Positions 12,988 to 26,710 are shown, counted from the stretch's first letter. The stretch: 64,000 nucleotides of DNA from Cucumis sativus (GCF_000004075.3 NC_026660.2:11098001-11162000), one strand, 5' to 3'. Notes: generated by a model from the sequence alone, not told the origin. Program-made: numbers and translations.

Positions 12988-14460
12988 AATCCATTTCAAC
13001 TGCGATTGGCATCGAGATTGTGCATTCATTTTTTAATTTTAAAAAATGGTTTTATCAAATGACCAAATTATCCTTGGAAGCCTGAATGTTCGATATCCTC
13101 ACAAAACCCTTTTCCCTCAACCTTATGGCTTATTTCGGTCGAAACTACCTCGAGATATTAGTTTCTTTCCCTTTGGATCTCCAATTTTGATATTGCTCCC
13201 TAAAATGTCGTATTATTTAACTAATTGATTACAATTATGTTTAACTATTGACCAATTATCATGCTACCAAGAATACGAAATTATGTGTATAAGACCTTAT
13301 TAATTAGTTTCCTTTGCAACATTTTCGGAGTGATGAACATTTGGTATAGTGTTGATATGACTAATTTGAATTCATTTTGCTATCATTGTGCTGATCTTAT
13401 ATTTCTTCAAATTCTTCCATTCTATCTCTATAATCTTCCTCTTCCTCAGTCTCACCTTGTCTTGATGTTTCTCCATCAAAATTCATGGTGGCTAAGTTAA
13501 TTTCATGACAAAATTTGAGGATATGAATTGAGGTGGTTGTTGGTTGCTTGTTTGATAGATGCATAGTAAACACTCCATTTAATAGCTAACACTAATATAA
13601 CGTAGATTATTTTAAATCTCCATTTCTTTGAGGCTGTTCTTGCTGATCTTCCCAAGGAACAAAAGCTTGTAAGCAAAATTATTTTAAAATCCAAAGCCTG
13701 CAAAACACACGTAAAATCATAGGCATCTTAACAATAAAAAACACACGCAACAAAGCACAATCAATAACCTATCCTAAAACTTGAACCAATCTTGGGGCTA
13801 TCTCGGTCGAAAACAACATAACTTGCCAATTCAACTTAGGTAATATTGCACAAGGATGCCACAAGATAAGAGTTTTACATGCATTATGTGATGTATCTCA
13901 GTCCAATCTCGAGTGAGATCATTCGTAAGATTACCCCACAAAATAATGCATGTGAAACACAACAATCTTGAGACTTCTTCAACGAATCTCGAGACAATTT
14001 AATAGATCTTGGTCGGGATTCCTTATCTACGTGGGCCCATATTGATGAAATGACCGAGATTCATCGAAAAAACCACATGCATTAACTTAACATCCAACTA
14101 CATCAAAACATCAACTACAAACATTCCCATCCGCCTCATATTTCAAACTAAAAACTAAAAACATAAACTAAATACTAAACCCTAAACTATGGAATCGTTC
14201 AAACTAATTCACCTTGAGAGATTTAAGTTCAATGATGCCTTTTTGAAATTTGGTGGAGCAAAAATCAGATAAATTTGTTCGATTTTGGAAGCAAACTCGT
14301 TTAGTTTTCGGCCAAAATGAGCATAGTATGGGATTTAGGGTTTTGTGATAATATCTAACATTCTGCCTTTTAAGGGTATTTGGGTCATTTGATAAAACTA
14401 TTTGTTTTCGTTTTTTTTTAAAACACACTATCTCGGTGTCGATCACCGTTGAAATGGATT
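12988..14460. mobile_element. 1.5-kb unit with about 158-bp imperfect terminal inverted repeats
   Basis: The sequence at 12988-13145 and the reverse complement of 14304-14460 align along their length: both carry aatccatttcaac, then a cgaga motif, then gttttatcaaatgacc, then gaatgtt, then cacaaaaccct, and end near a ggccgaaaac / ggtcgaaac motif. The interior (13146-14303) has no convincing coding frame. Long terminal inverted repeats and a non-coding interior resemble a non-autonomous Mutator-like element, but a foldback element is equally possible. Sequence beyond the arms also shows weaker similarity, so the true ends may lie further out. Confidence 0.6.
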
Positions 14461-14841
14461 CGTAGATTACGTCTATTTTTTTTAAAAAAAAATTTGAATA
14501 ATCTTGGTGTCGAGATCAAGTGAGAAAAACATAATTACGAATTTGACAAAAGTGTTCAAGTTTGATCAAAATTTCAATATTAATAGAAATATGTTTTCAA
14601 GTTAAAATAGTTGGATTTGTATGATTAATATAAATAAATTGGTGAAGGCATGTTTGTTGGAGGAAGAGAATGAGGTGTTGAAATTGTGTAACATATTATA
14701 TGAAAAGAAATATCATACTAAGCATAAAATGAAACAAAGAGAGATTCTTATCTTGTGAGGAATGAAAATGAAAGATAGAAAGATAGAAGTTACATAGCAG
14801 AGTTAGATTAGCATTAGGTTTGGATTTGGAAGCTTTTTTTA

Positions 14842-14859
14842 AAATATATATATATATAG
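14842..14859. repeat. (AT)n microsatellite
   Basis: About eight AT dinucleotides following a T/A homopolymer stretch; a simple repeat. Confidence 0.85.
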
Positions 14860-16258
14860 AAAGAAAAGAAAAGGGCTAAATTCCACTTTTCTTGTATTTT
14901 AGTTTTCCGGGGGAATCGGATATTGTGGAGATGCCATGCTGCTAGTGGTAGTGGTAGTGCTAGTGGGGTGGAATTTTTGTTCTTAATTCATTTCTATATT
15001 ATTGGTTTTAAATCCCAATATTATAATTTATTTATTTTTCTTCTTAGTATTCAAGAGGCCGTTTCACTTCAGCCGAAAGTGCTTCTTCTTCTTCTTCTTC
15101 TTTGTATATTTTGACATTCCAATTTTGTTTAATTAGACCATTTTGCCCCTCCAAAGAATTGGAATTTCCCATTAAATTATGACCTAACCCAGCTTAAACG
15201 CCCTTTCTTCCTTCCATTCAATGCTTACCATTTACTCTCTTTCCTTCTTCCCTACTTCCATTTGTTTCTCATCTTCCATCTCTATACCCAAAATTCCCCT
15301 TCTAATATTTGTTTCAAATACCATTTTTACATTTGGTTTCACAGTCAAACAGCCATAAATGACTGGATTTTAAACTTCTAACTAACCTTCCATCTTTACT
15401 TAAAATTAACATGGTTCAAAGGTAAAATATGTGTTACTTCTCTTGAAGTTGGATGCTCAATTTTATCTCATCTCCATTTGTTGTACTATAGAAAGAAACA
15501 TAATGCGATTTAGTTTTGAGAAAAAAAGAAAAATAACCTGGAAAATAGAAGAAATTAATTATAAAAAAAGAAAGAAAGAAAAGTCCGTTAGAAGAGGCAT
15601 CAGATTCTTTGAAAAGTAAATCTTAAAGTTGCAATTTTTACAAACCAAGTAATTAAAATATATTATACTCACATAATTGTGATAAAGAATTTTCAGTGTA
15701 AAATTTAAAAACTAAATACTGAGTGCAATGGCATTAGACCAAAACCGTTTTTAACCCAAAAGTTACTTTAAATATATTTTATTTTGTAGCATTTTAAGTT
15801 GAATCTGGAATTGTTTGAGATGGTTTTGGTAGTGACCGGTGAGGGTTTAAAGAAGATGTATTTGTAGTAGGGTACACCACTATGCAGGCCATTTATTACT
15901 TGTATTATCCAATTATGTATATGAAAATTTCGGATGGCTATTTCGTAGTTATGATCATAAATGAGGGTTCTTTCTTGTCTCATCATACTCCAATTGTGTA
16001 ATTCGTAGGGAAAAAAGAAAAAAAAATGAAAAAGAAAAAACAAGCTTCTCAACTACAGCACAGATAGAGGCTTGGCGTTGGAGGGTTTTTGCTTTGCATA
16101 TTGTTCTTTTTCATTTTTTTCCTTCTTGCTTTTCCTCTTCACTTTATATCTCTACACTTTACCTTCTTCTTCTTCTTCTCCTTCTCCTCCTTCTGATCTT
16201 TTCCTTCACCAAAAACAGCTCTGACTGTGGAGAAAAAAGAGAAGAAAACCCCATTACA

Positions 16259-19200
16259 ATGGCTGACATTACTCACCCTCCCATGGAACAGCTTCAAGAC
16301 CTTGAGTACTGCATAGACTCTAATCCTCCTTGGGGTATAACCCTTCTCCCCTTTTTCATTTTTCTTTATAGTTTTCTCTTTTCTGACAGTTTTCCATTTC
16401 CCTTCTCTCTGTTTCACCTTAGACTCGTTCTTGAAAACCACTCATTGCCTTTCATGTCCTGAAAATGGTCGGTTGGTTTTCACACTGATGATTAGAATGA
16501 TGGGTTGTTTTTTTTTTCTTTTTATTGACATGAACTGTAGTAGGGAATGGTGGATTTTGCTCTATTCTTATGAGTTTTCTCCCCATTTTTGTATTGGTCT
16601 CTGCATTTGCTTGTGTTTGAGAAGTGTACGTATTGTGCAAGTTTCTTCTGTTTAGGTTGTTCGGGAATTTCTTTTGAGGGGGAATGTGGACTTCAAATTT
16701 AGGTACATTATTGTTTTGAAAAACAATTGTTTTTCGTCGTTTTGTTGTTGCTGTCGCTGAGATTATTTTAAAAGAATGGAATGGGAATCTGACAGCAGGG
16801 TAGGTGATGAGGAATGTCTTATTATTCCAAGTTTCTAAAGGTTCCTTCTTTGCATGCTAAACTATAATCCAGCTTTCATTTTTCAATTTGATACATAAAA
16901 ACTGCTAACCTATTTGAGGATTTCTGACATACTCTGTTAAATCTTTGCCAAAACTCAGCATTTTTTTTTTCTTGAATGATCTCAATAATAATTGCTTGTT
17001 TGTTTTTGTCAGCATTCTGACATTGAAGTGTTTGGGTGGCTATGACTTTTGTTCTTTTACTTTTCTTCTTCATCCCCTATTAAACAAAGCATTGTTTTGT
17101 GATGATATTGGAATTTACATCAACAATTCATTTGTGAATGGCTATGGTCCCTGAAACTCAATTATCAGATTTTATGTGTGTTTCTGATGCATTAAAGAAA
17201 TGCCTGATTTACTTTTCTTTTTGAGTTTATAAAATGGTGATATTTTGCAGCGGAAACCATTCTCCTAGCTTTCCAGAATTACATTCTGATGCTAGGCACC
17301 AATGTGATGATTCCATCCTTAATTGTCCCAGCAATGGGTGGAGACAATGTAAGTTTTGTTTTTTCATCCATTTCATTCTGAACTTGTTTTCGAATAAGTT
17401 CTCATTTCATATAACCATTCTTTTTAATCTCACATTAGCAAAAATGTGTATAGAATTTGAAGTCATTATCTTCCTTCGTTTGCACTCCAACTCCATTGAT
17501 CTCATTTTATATTTGTTCAGGGAGACAAAGCACGAGTTATACAGACTCTTCTTTTTGTAGCTGGCTTAAATACACTTCTCCAAGCACTTTTTGGAACTAG
17601 ATTACCAGCTGTAGTTGGAGGCTCCTTTGCCTATGTTATTCCTATAGCTTACATTGTTGGAGATTCTTCGTTGCAACGGATTAGCGATTCTCATGAAGTA
17701 AGTTTCTCATCGTCATCTATCATAATTCATGGGAAGGAAAATAACGTAGTTTGTGCATACATAAGTATTCAATTAGAGTAGTGCAAGAAAGGCCATCCTC
17801 ATTTTTTTTCTTCAGAACAAAGAAAATGGTGCTAGTGATAAGGGTCATGATGTGACAAGTGAAATCATTGTGCCTTAAAATTGTTTTGAAGGAGAAAATT
17901 CATAAGAAAGGTGAGAACAGTGATTGTGTCTACACCCACCAAAAATTGAATGCTTTTCAACATTACATGCTTGTGAGTGTAATAGTTGTGTCACAGCCAA
18001 GGTTGCAGCAACAAAACTGCAACTTCAAATTTTCCTTGTTTTCAAACATTTTTCTTGATATTTTTCTTCACTTGATAGGGTATTGAAAGAGATCTTCCCA
18101 TGTGATTCGTTTGCAGAGATTTTTACATACGATGCGTGCCATTCAAGGAGCTCTAATTGTAGCCTCAAGCATACAAATCATTCTTGGTTACAGCCAAATT
18201 TGGGGTTTACTCTCACGGTACATTTTTCAAATGAAATAATTATGTGAATTTCTTTCACTTATCAATGTTGTTAATCATGTCATTGCTTTATGTGTGTAGT
18301 TTCTTCAGTCCCTTGGGCATGGCACCTGTTGTTGGGTTGGTTGGTCTCGGGTTGTTTCAACGAGGATTTCCAGTGGTAGGTTAGATTCTATGAGAGGAAT
18401 TAATTCTAAGCTTTGGTTTACCTCCTGAGTTCTGCTTCCATTAGAATATGGAATCTTACTATCCAACTTCAGTTAGAAGTTATTTTGAAAATTCCTTAAA
18501 CCTGAACGTGTATCATGTGAGATCAAAATTTGATGTTTGCTTATTTGTAACCAAGACAAGCAAGTGTTCTTAAGATTTAATGAAAAGTTTTTCTTTTTCA
18601 GCTGGGGGAGTGTGTGGAAATTGGTTTGCCCATGCTGATACTGGTCATTGGACTATCACAAGTAAACAACATTTGTCTCTTTTGCAGTCGGTACTCTTAG
18701 TATATATTGCTTTTTTAACCCTATGGGTATCATGAAATTGCAGTACCTAAAGCATGTGAGACCCTTCAGAGATCTTCCAATTTTTGAGAGATTTCCTGTG
18801 TTGATCTGTGTCACAATTGTTTGGATCTATTCAGTTATCTTAACTGCAAGTGGGGCTTATCGAAACAAGCCAATGAAAACCCAAATAAGCTGTCGAACTG
18901 ACAGAGCAAATCTTATTACTACTGCTCCGTGGTGAGCTGAAACTCCTTCTCTTGATTGTTGGATGTATAAAGTTGCTGATAGTGAAAAAAAGAACATATG
19001 AATATGTTGCTGTTTCAGGTTCAAGTTTCCATATCCTTTGCAATGGGGGCCTCCTACATTTTCAGCAGGTCATTCATTTGCTATGATGGCTGCTGTTCTT
19101 GTTTCAATGGTTGAGGTATTTCTCCTTCTCAAAGTCTGAGAATAACTTTATAATTAAAACTTGATGCTCCTGAAACTTGTTCTTGACTCTAACACGTTCC

Positions 19201-20332
19201 ATAACAGTCCACTGGTGCATACAAGGCAGCATCTCGCTTGGCAATTGCCACTCCTCCTCCTGCTTATGTACTTAGCCGAGGCATTGGTTGGCAGGTAAGC
19301 TGTGGTTTTCTATTGTTGTTTCGTGTATGAACGTGATTGGAATGAGAATTTGGTTTATTTTTTGATAGGGGATTGGTGTCTTGCTGAATGGTCTCTTTGG
19401 AACAAGCACTGGTGCAACTGTTGCTGTGTAAGATGGATTTTTATAGTTGATGAGTTTTATTTGTCATCCTCTTCCCTTTTTGGGACAAGAATGAACTTAA
19501 TCGTTGTTGCCATTGTATATTGCAGGGAAAATGTGGGACTTCTCGGGCTTACCCGTGTAGGAAGTCGAAGGGTTGTTCAAATTTCTGCTGGTTTCATGAT
19601 ATTTTTCTCTACCTTGGGTATGTAATAACTGCATCATGAAACCCAAGTTAGCTGTCACCTTTCATCGTGAGCAATTTTACGACTTGATGGTTCTCTTTCA
19701 GGTAAATTTGGAGCTGTCTTTGCATCCATACCTATACCCATCTTTGCTGCAATTTACTGTGTTCTCTTCGGCCTTGTCGGTATGAAATCAAAACATGAAC
19801 CCCAACGTTCATTCATTCACATAATTAATTAAACTATACCTAACGAAACCTGTTTATGCCATCTCTCAGCTTCAGTTGGATTATCATTTCTCCAGTTCAC
19901 AAACATGAATTCAATGAGAAACCTCATCATCACAGGACTTTCACTGTTTCTAGGATTATCCATTCCCCAGTTTTTCAATGAGTACTGGAACCCAGCCCGG
20001 CGTGGGCTCGTCCATACAAACTCGGAATGGGTAAATTCTTACGCCTACTAAAACATCCAGCCATTTGATTGCTTATTTGTCTATGTGGTAACATTGTGGG
20101 GCTTGTTTCGGAACTGCAGTTCAATGCATTTCTTAACACAATATTCTCATCGCCGGTGACGGTGGCGTTGGTAGTGGCAGTGTTTCTTGACAACACATTG
20201 GAAGTAGAGAAATCAAAGAAAGACAGAGGAATGCCATGGTGGGTGAAGTTCAGAACCTTTAGAGGAGACAACAGAAATGAAGAGTTTTATACTTTGCCAT
20301 TCAATCTCAACCGTTTTTTCCCGCCAACTTAG
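16259..20332 (+). CDS. NAT: Nucleobase-ascorbate transporter (NAT), 14 exons
   Basis: A nucleobase-ascorbate (NCS2/xanthine-uracil permease) family membrane transporter, predicted to carry purines, uracil or related bases at the plasma membrane. Exons: 16259-16334, 17251-17348, 17521-17697, 18117-18217, 18300-18375, 18602-18661, 18744-18931, 19019-19115, 19208-19294, 19369-19427, 19526-19617, 19702-19779, 19870-20030, 20120-20332, giving 520 residues and an intact frame. The N-terminus MADITHPPMEQLQDLEYCID and the C-terminus NEEFYTLPFNLNRFFPPT match my memory of Arabidopsis NAT1/NAT2. The NAT signature ENVGLLGLTR lies at about 341-350, just after the GTSTGATVAV loop. About 12-14 membrane segments are expected. 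The first intron is long (916 bp). The leader is strongly CT-rich (CTTCTT runs at about 16160-16200). Whether it corresponds to NAT1 or NAT2 needs a phylogeny. Confidence 0.95.
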
Positions 20333-20545
20333 ATTTTGAATTTAAATTTAAATTTGAATTTGAATTTCAGTTTAGCTTTAATTTTTAATTTTTTTTTTCC
20401 TTTCTCTTCTCTTACTCAAATCAGCTTTAAGAGAGAACCCTTGGGCCAAAGCTTCAATCTTTTTTGTCTTCACATTTTTTTGTGGACCATTTGTAAATGG
20501 GTCCTTCATTATTCTAGAGAATTTGATCCATGCTTTTGTAGATGC

Positions 20546-20551
20546 AATAAA
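20546..20551 (+). terminator. Candidate polyadenylation signal of the NAT gene
   Basis: An AATAAA hexamer 214 bp beyond the NAT stop codon, inside a T-rich 3' flank. Confidence 0.45.
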
Positions 20552-23500
20552 ATATGTCGCAAATTAGGGTTCTTCAGTTTCTTTTTTAAAAATACAAAAA
20601 AAGTATAATGACGTTATTTTAGTTTGAACCTGTATTCTTACGTTCTTCAAATTCATTATTAATATTCAACTGTTTACATTTTTTTAGTTTGTTTGTCACC
20701 GATTATTTTGTTCTCTGTGAAATTGATGAAACACAGTCAAATTAAAATAAAATTTGGTTCCCTAAGGGTAGAGATTTGGGCCTACAATTTTGAGGGATGA
20801 CAAATTGAAATAAATAATACATTTTAATTTTGTCATTTGGTTAAAAAATATAGTTGGAAAAAAATAGTTCACAACCCTATATTTTTCTTAACAAAAAGTT
20901 GCTTTGGTATACATGGATTTTGGATGATTAAAATAAAAAAATACAAACCTCAACGATTCTTACCATTAAATAACTCAATTTTGCAAATTCTCAAATCCAT
21001 AATAACTTATTTATAGAGTTGGTTTAGATGGACAATCAATTCGTCCAGCCCTAATTTGATGCAAGAAGAATTCCTTGTTTTTTAAAAAGATGAACTACTA
21101 AATTTTCCTTTTCCCATCAATATCTCTACGATTTAATAGATTTTGATCTCAACAAAGTTTATTATATCGTAAAAATAGCGAGTAATTTCTTCCTGGATAG
21201 AAATTTGGAACGCTAAAACCATCAACTTTTAAATTGAAGCTGGGTGAAGTAGTTAAACAACACGGCCAATAAATTCCATCCAGAAAGCCAAATGGTCAAA
21301 GCATTCTTTCTATAAACCAATGGCAAACAGTCCGTTCAAAACCTACATTGTTAGTTAGTTCATAAAGAATTTAAAATCCAGTAACAGATTTTTTTTTTTT
21401 TTTGTGGAAAATATCAAACTATTTCCAGTAATGGCGTCGCGGGTAAATCTTCTTTCAACTACCGGCGGTGGAGAACCCACTAACCGAGGTTAAAACCGAA
21501 GAAGAGGAGGAATCCCTCAGAGATCCATGTCAAATCATTCACAAAGCGTCATACGGCACTTGCAATTTCAAGGATTTCCTCATTGGGACAAAATCAAAAA
21601 GTAGAAAAAACAATTTAAGAAAAATAATAATAACAAAACGCCATGAACCTACTTGGGAAACTGAAACTAAGAAAGAAGATGGAATTAGAGTAGAAGGCAA
21701 ATGTGAGAATTGAGAAGCAGTAGATTGAGTACATATAGACGTCGAGCAAAAACCCTAATGGGGAACGCTTCCCTTTTTCGGGCTTTTGTATGAAGATTTA
21801 AGCCTTTGGGCCTCTCCTCCGGCCCCTAATATTTTCTGTTACACTTTTATAAATTTTGGTTTTTCTTGTAGGAGCCACCGGATAAATACCAAAAAATAAT
21901 GTTTACTATGTAAAAATAGAAAATTTTATTTTAATTATAAAAATGACAAAAACGAAATAAATAAAATAAGAAATACACCATAAATTTTTTATTTTTTACC
22001 AAAAAGAAAACCCAAAATCTTTTCATCTTCAGTGGTGGACCCCTTGAACGTTCAAAACCTTGACAATTGTGACAACAAAACCAAGGGGACTCTGTCCATC
22101 ATCCCAAACTTGAGATATTTAAAATTAACAAATTGGAAGATATTAGATTATTATAAAGAGGGATACAATTTATAAATAAATATTCATTTATTTTAGGATA
22201 ATGAATATTAACAGATTTTGACCCTACTTATAGGGAGAATAAAATGTAACTAATCAATATTTAAAAATGATTATCTATCTAATAAATTTAAATAAATATT
22301 AAGGATATGAAAAAAAATAGACAAGTGAAGGAAGAAAGGGTAAGTGAACGATTAAGAGTTGTGTTTGAATAAACCGGCTTCAAAAGAACCAATATCTTTG
22401 ACAAGTGGGGACTAGGTATGCATTCCATCTCTTTTATCAAAAGTAACAAAAGAACTACTGTAATTGTTGTTGGTAAATATAATTTATTGATTGTTATTAA
22501 TAAAATGTTATTATTATAATAAATGTTATTGATTATATTATTAGTTTTGTCTTAATAACTCAAATCCAATAAACTTACATCCTAAGCTATTTGATAAGTC
22601 TTGAACATAATGTAAATATATATGGATCAATATTAACTTAAATGGTATATAGTGTAGGGATAAGGTTGGGTACTTTATCTTGGTAACACTATGGATACGG
22701 CTCACTTTGTATTTGATACAAACGTGCAATGATCCAACGTGTTCATGTAGTTTACATGCGAGGTGAGGTTGCTATTGTGATGGGTACTAAAGGAAAGAGA
22801 GTTATAAATATGTAAAAGAAAAAATAGTTTTTCTAGAAGCCAATGTTTTTGTTTTCTGCAAAAATAGTTTCCCTCTAAACTTTTTTCCATCCTAATTGGT
22901 TCCTACAATCCAATCTCATCCCAAACAATAGGTAGATCTCTGAGGAGTGATGTCCCAATTTAGAGATTTTGTAGATTTAGAAGTGCCAAACTACCTAAGT
23001 TTTACATTCTATGTATCTTTTAATTTAAAAGTATGCTTAGTTTTTAAAAATTTGTTTCTAAATATTGTCAATGCTTGGTATTTTGGAATTTCCAAATTAA
23101 ATGGAATAATAGTTCTATAAAATCTTTCATTGCCTAAGGCATTTATCCCTTCCATGGATATCAGAGTCATCTCAAATTTTAATTAAGAATTTTAAAAAAT
23201 GCATTACTTAGGTGAGATTTTTGCATTATGAATGTGGCTTGCAATTTGATGTTTTATGTAAAATTTGACCATAGTTTTACAACTTTTTATATGATCATGT
23301 AAAGGTCAGTGCATTTTTGGATAATTTTAATTTTAAACTTGTAATTTTGAGTCCAATTTTAAGATTAGTGGTATTTTTTTTGAGAAAAACAGTACCAAAT
23401 TTGCCTAAAGCGGATCACCGAAAGGCCTTCACTAGGAGGAATTACGTAACTGCACGGAAATCGAGGAGAAAAAAATTTCACACGCGTATGAAAGTAGGAC

Positions 23501-23634
23501 TGACATCAACAACACAACTATCAACAACTTATGTGCACGACATAGATGAATTTTGAACTGACCCATAACAACAAAACTATCAGCAACTTGTACAACAAAC
23601 TGGAGACAATGATCCGGCTCTCAAATCATGACTT
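20552..23634. other. Intergenic, AT-rich; no supported gene
   Basis: A GC-richer island at about 21430-21790 carries short open frames (including an ATG at 21430 and an 81-codon frame at 21468). It could be a transcribed or gene-derived fragment, but I recognise no domain. 22471-22770 is one copy of a dispersed repeat also found at 45345-45660. 23317-23556 is open but unrecognised and may be the degraded 5' side of the LINE that follows. Confidence 0.5.
22471..22770 (+). repeat. Dispersed repeat, copy A
   Basis: Shares order and many blocks with 45345-45660 in the same orientation: attattagttttgtcttaat, catcctaag, tatttgat, atggatcaat, ttatc, ggtaaca followed by ctatggatac or ttatggatac, gctcactttgtatttgatac and similar. 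By eye the two copies look roughly three-quarters identical. This suggests a dispersed, probably retrotransposon-derived, non-coding repeat. Confidence 0.65.
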
Positions 23635-25790
23635 TTTCGGGATGAGATCAAATCAGTGATATTCTCCTTTGACAACAACAAAGTCCCTAGTTCTGATGGC
23701 TTCCTTAGGCATTTCTACAAGAATTTCTGGAACATCCTAAAAACAGACATCCTCACACCTTTTCTAATACTATCAACGAGAACCAACTTGCTTTTGTGGA
23801 GGGCAGACAAATAACTGATGCAATCCTTATGGTCAATGAAGCAGTTGATTTTTGGAGAGTGAGTAAAAAGAAAGATTTTGTCATCAAGCTGGATATTGAA
23901 AAAAGCCTTTGACAAACTTAGTTGGGGCTTCATTGATTATATGCCCAGGGTCAAGAATTACCCATCCACTTGGAGAAAATGGATTTAGGTTTGCATCAGT
24001 AATGTCAAATATTCAGTGTTGATCAACGAGAAGGCATACAATCAAGTTCCATCAAATAGGGGTATCAGGCAAGGAGACCCTATTTCTCTTTTTAGCTTTG
24101 TGCTGGTAATGGACTATCTTAGTAGGCTCTTGAAGTATTTAGAGAAAACGGATGCGATAAAATGTGTTTTTTTCAACTAGAATTGCATCCTTTCACATAT
24201 TTTCTTTGCAGACGATATTCTCTTTTAAAACCTCTGTATGGCAATTATTTTCTTTGAAAGAGCCTTAGGTCTCAACATTAGTCATACAAAATTCTCCATT
24301 TTTTCTATGAATGTAGCTTCGATCCGAGCCAATGATGTTGCAAACACTTGGAAGATTCCAATCCACAACCTCCCTACCTAATATTTGGGAGTCCCTCTTA
24401 GAGGCAACCGTTTATCCAAAGCTTTCTAGGAGAATGTCGAGGAAAAATTCCACAAAAAGCTCAGCAAATGGAAGTACTCACACATATCCAAAGGAGGTAG
24501 GCTCACTTTGATCAAATCTTCGTTATGCAGTCTTCCCACTTACCATCTTTCAATGTTTAAGGCTTCAACATTTGTATACAAAAATATAGAAAAACATTGG
24601 AAAAATTTTCTTTGGAAGGGGTCCTCTGATAAAAAATTAAAGGCTCGCATCTAATAAAGTGGACTAAAGTCATAAGTCCTCGTGATAAAGGAGGCTTAGG
24701 TATCGCTAGCATGAAGATGACCAATTTTGCTTTGCTATGAAAATGGTTATGGATATACCAAATGGAACCAAATACCCTCTGAAGAAAAATTGTTCAAGCT
24801 AAGCACCACAACAATTGTATTGGTTCTATCCTTATTGATAGCAAAAGTTGCAGTGCAAAAGCCCCTTGGAAAGTTATTGTTAAAGATCTGAGCTGGTTTG
24901 AAAATCACTATGAATGAGAAATCAACAATGGTGAACTCATCTCCTTCTGGCATGGAAACTGGCATCCTCTTAACCCACAATCCATCCAATTCCCACAGTT
25001 CTTTGTCCTCTGCCAATCCAAAAATGCTTATTTTAAAGATCTTTGAGACAACTCAAACAACTAGTGGTTATTAAATCCCAGAAGACCATTCAATGCCAGA
25101 GAATCACAAACTTGGGATGAGATGAAGAGCATTCTTCCAACACCTTGTGCCAACAAAGGAATAAGCAAACCAATATGGGATCTCAGTAAAGATAGACAAT
25201 TCTTCATTGCCTATATCAAGAACGCATTAGTTACTGATATTCAATCCATTCTCATGGGCTTTGATCATCATCACTTCTCAAACCTCTGGAAGGCGGTCAT
25301 TCCAAATAAATGCAATTTTTTCACTTGGTGTATCATTCATGGGGGAATTAATATTATGGAGCTATGGCAAAAGAGAAATTTGAGCACTTGTCTTAACCCT
25401 CACTGGTGCTCTCTTTGTCAGTCAAACAACGAGGAGATTGATCACTGCTTTTATTAGTTGCAGGACCACTGCTTTTCTTTGGGACGCTTACTCAATTTTA
25501 CAAAATCACCCAAAAGAAATGTCATTCTCTTTAGTGCTGCAATCGCTATTCTATGGAGCTCTTGGCTGGAAAAAAAATAACAGGATCTTCAAAGACAAAC
25601 AAAAAAGTCTTCTAAACCTTTGGGAAGATTGTTGTAATTACATAGGCCTTTGCTGTAGTAGACACAAACTCTTTAAAGACTATAAGGCTCACCCCATACC
25701 TCTCAATTTCCAAACTTTTTCTCAACTAATGTTCTTTGGGCTCTCCTTCACCCCTCTGTACTTCTCTCTTAATATTAATAAATTTATGGT
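23635..25790 (+). pseudogene. Decayed LINE (non-LTR retrotransposon) ORF2
   Basis: Reads through frameshifts and stops as a plant LINE reverse transcriptase: a DGFLRHFYKNFW-like start, ENQLAFVEGRQITDA, VIKLDIEKAFDKLSW, RGIRQGDPISLFSFVLVMD, the catalytic FADDILF (about 24208-24228), YLGVPLRGNRLSKAF and SKGGRLTLIKSSL. It continues through an inactive linker into a zinc-finger-RVT domain at about 25260-25450 (WKAVIPNKCNFFTW ... CSLCQSNNEEIDHCFY). About 80 residues normally found between the first block and ENQLAF are missing, so there is an internal deletion. Numerous in-frame stops show that it is dead. The boundaries are approximate; no poly-A tail or target duplication was resolved. Confidence 0.88.
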
Positions 25791-26414
25791 GTTTGAGCTT
25801 TGCTCTCACTTTGTTTTCTCTTTAAAAAAATCTAAACAATCGAGACTATTTACCAAATCTATTGTACATGAGTGGTCAATTAATCGCATGTCGACCAGAA
25901 CGTTTTTTTGTGTTTTTCATTATGGGTCTACAGACTTTTTTTCATTTTCAAAATTGTTCTATACAATGTAAATATTTTTCCGATTTATTATATTATTTTT
26001 TAAAAAATTTCAAAATAAGTCAACAATTTCGTTTCAATTCTAGATTTAGTAATACTTATGCTCATTTGTGTGTATATTTATGTACATTTTGATTTAATTA
26101 AGATCAATTAAGAATTAAATCAAATGATTAAGATTTGTATACTTTTTTTTAAACAGACAAAAATGAACCAAATCAATAAATTTTAAAATGATTCAAATTC
26201 AAACATTAAAAAAGAGAGAAAAAAGGAAATAAAACATAATCATTCAAACAAATAAAAAATATTTAATAAAAACCATTACAATATACATATCTCAAATAAA
26301 TAGAATTAAAATGGAGTTTTTTTCAAACATATTTAATTGGATTCATTCTTGAATTAAAAAAATAACCCAAATATAAGAATTAGATTTAAAATAATAAAGT
26401 ATATAATATTTTAA

Positions 26415-26545
26415 AACAATTATAAATATAGCAAAATCTGCAAAAATATATTACGGTAGACTATATTACAAATACTACTGATATACTATAAAAGTTTGTA
26501 AACTTTGTTATATTTATATTTTTTTTAAATATTGTTATATACCTA
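26415..26545. mobile_element. MITE-like remnant (gatagac family, copy 2)
   Basis: Begins aaatatagcaaaatctgc, continues with gtagactatatt, and ends tttgttatatttat; the outer blocks are inverted. Related to the copies near 12530, 52305 and 58268. Approximate limits. Confidence 0.4.
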
Positions 26546-26691
26546 ATTAATACCTCTAAAATTACTACTATCGACTTGTAATGAGTTGTAATAAAGAAGT
26601 ATTTACTCAAGTTTAATAAATCCATAAGAACTAAATTATAAATGGGATCGTAAACAATATGAAAAGAAAAAATTATGTGGGGTGGCCTACT

Positions 26692-26710
26692 CATATATAT
26701 ATATATATAT
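26692..26710. repeat. (TA)n microsatellite
   Basis: Nine or so TA dinucleotides about 345 bp upstream of the reticulon-like start codon. Confidence 0.85.

Larger units (their letters stand above)
9845..16258. other. 6.4-kb intergenic region, repeats but no supported gene
   Basis: Contains a cluster of degenerate gatcgtgtacc-type repeats (11690-12060), a MITE-like element (about 12530-12715), a unit bounded by long inverted repeats (12988-14460), an AT microsatellite (14842-14859) and the CT-rich leader region of the NAT gene (about 16100-16258). Open frames at 10585-10980 (-) and 15768-16052 (-) show no recognisable domain or codon-like composition and are not called. Confidence 0.6.

Noticed and set aside
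13261..13500. 79-codon frame inside the inverted-repeat unit
   Set aside because: Hydrophobic chance frame in AT-rich DNA, no domain, no start context.
16094..16462. 122-codon frame overlapping the NAT start region on the plus strand
   Set aside because: It reads from the CT-rich leader through NAT exon 1 in the same frame and on into intron 1; the true coding start is 16259.
21430..21713. GC-richer frames (ATG at 21430; 81 codons from 21468) in the 20-23 kb spacer
   Set aside because: Short, no recognised domain, no supported splice continuation. Could be a gene-derived fragment, but not supported as a gene.
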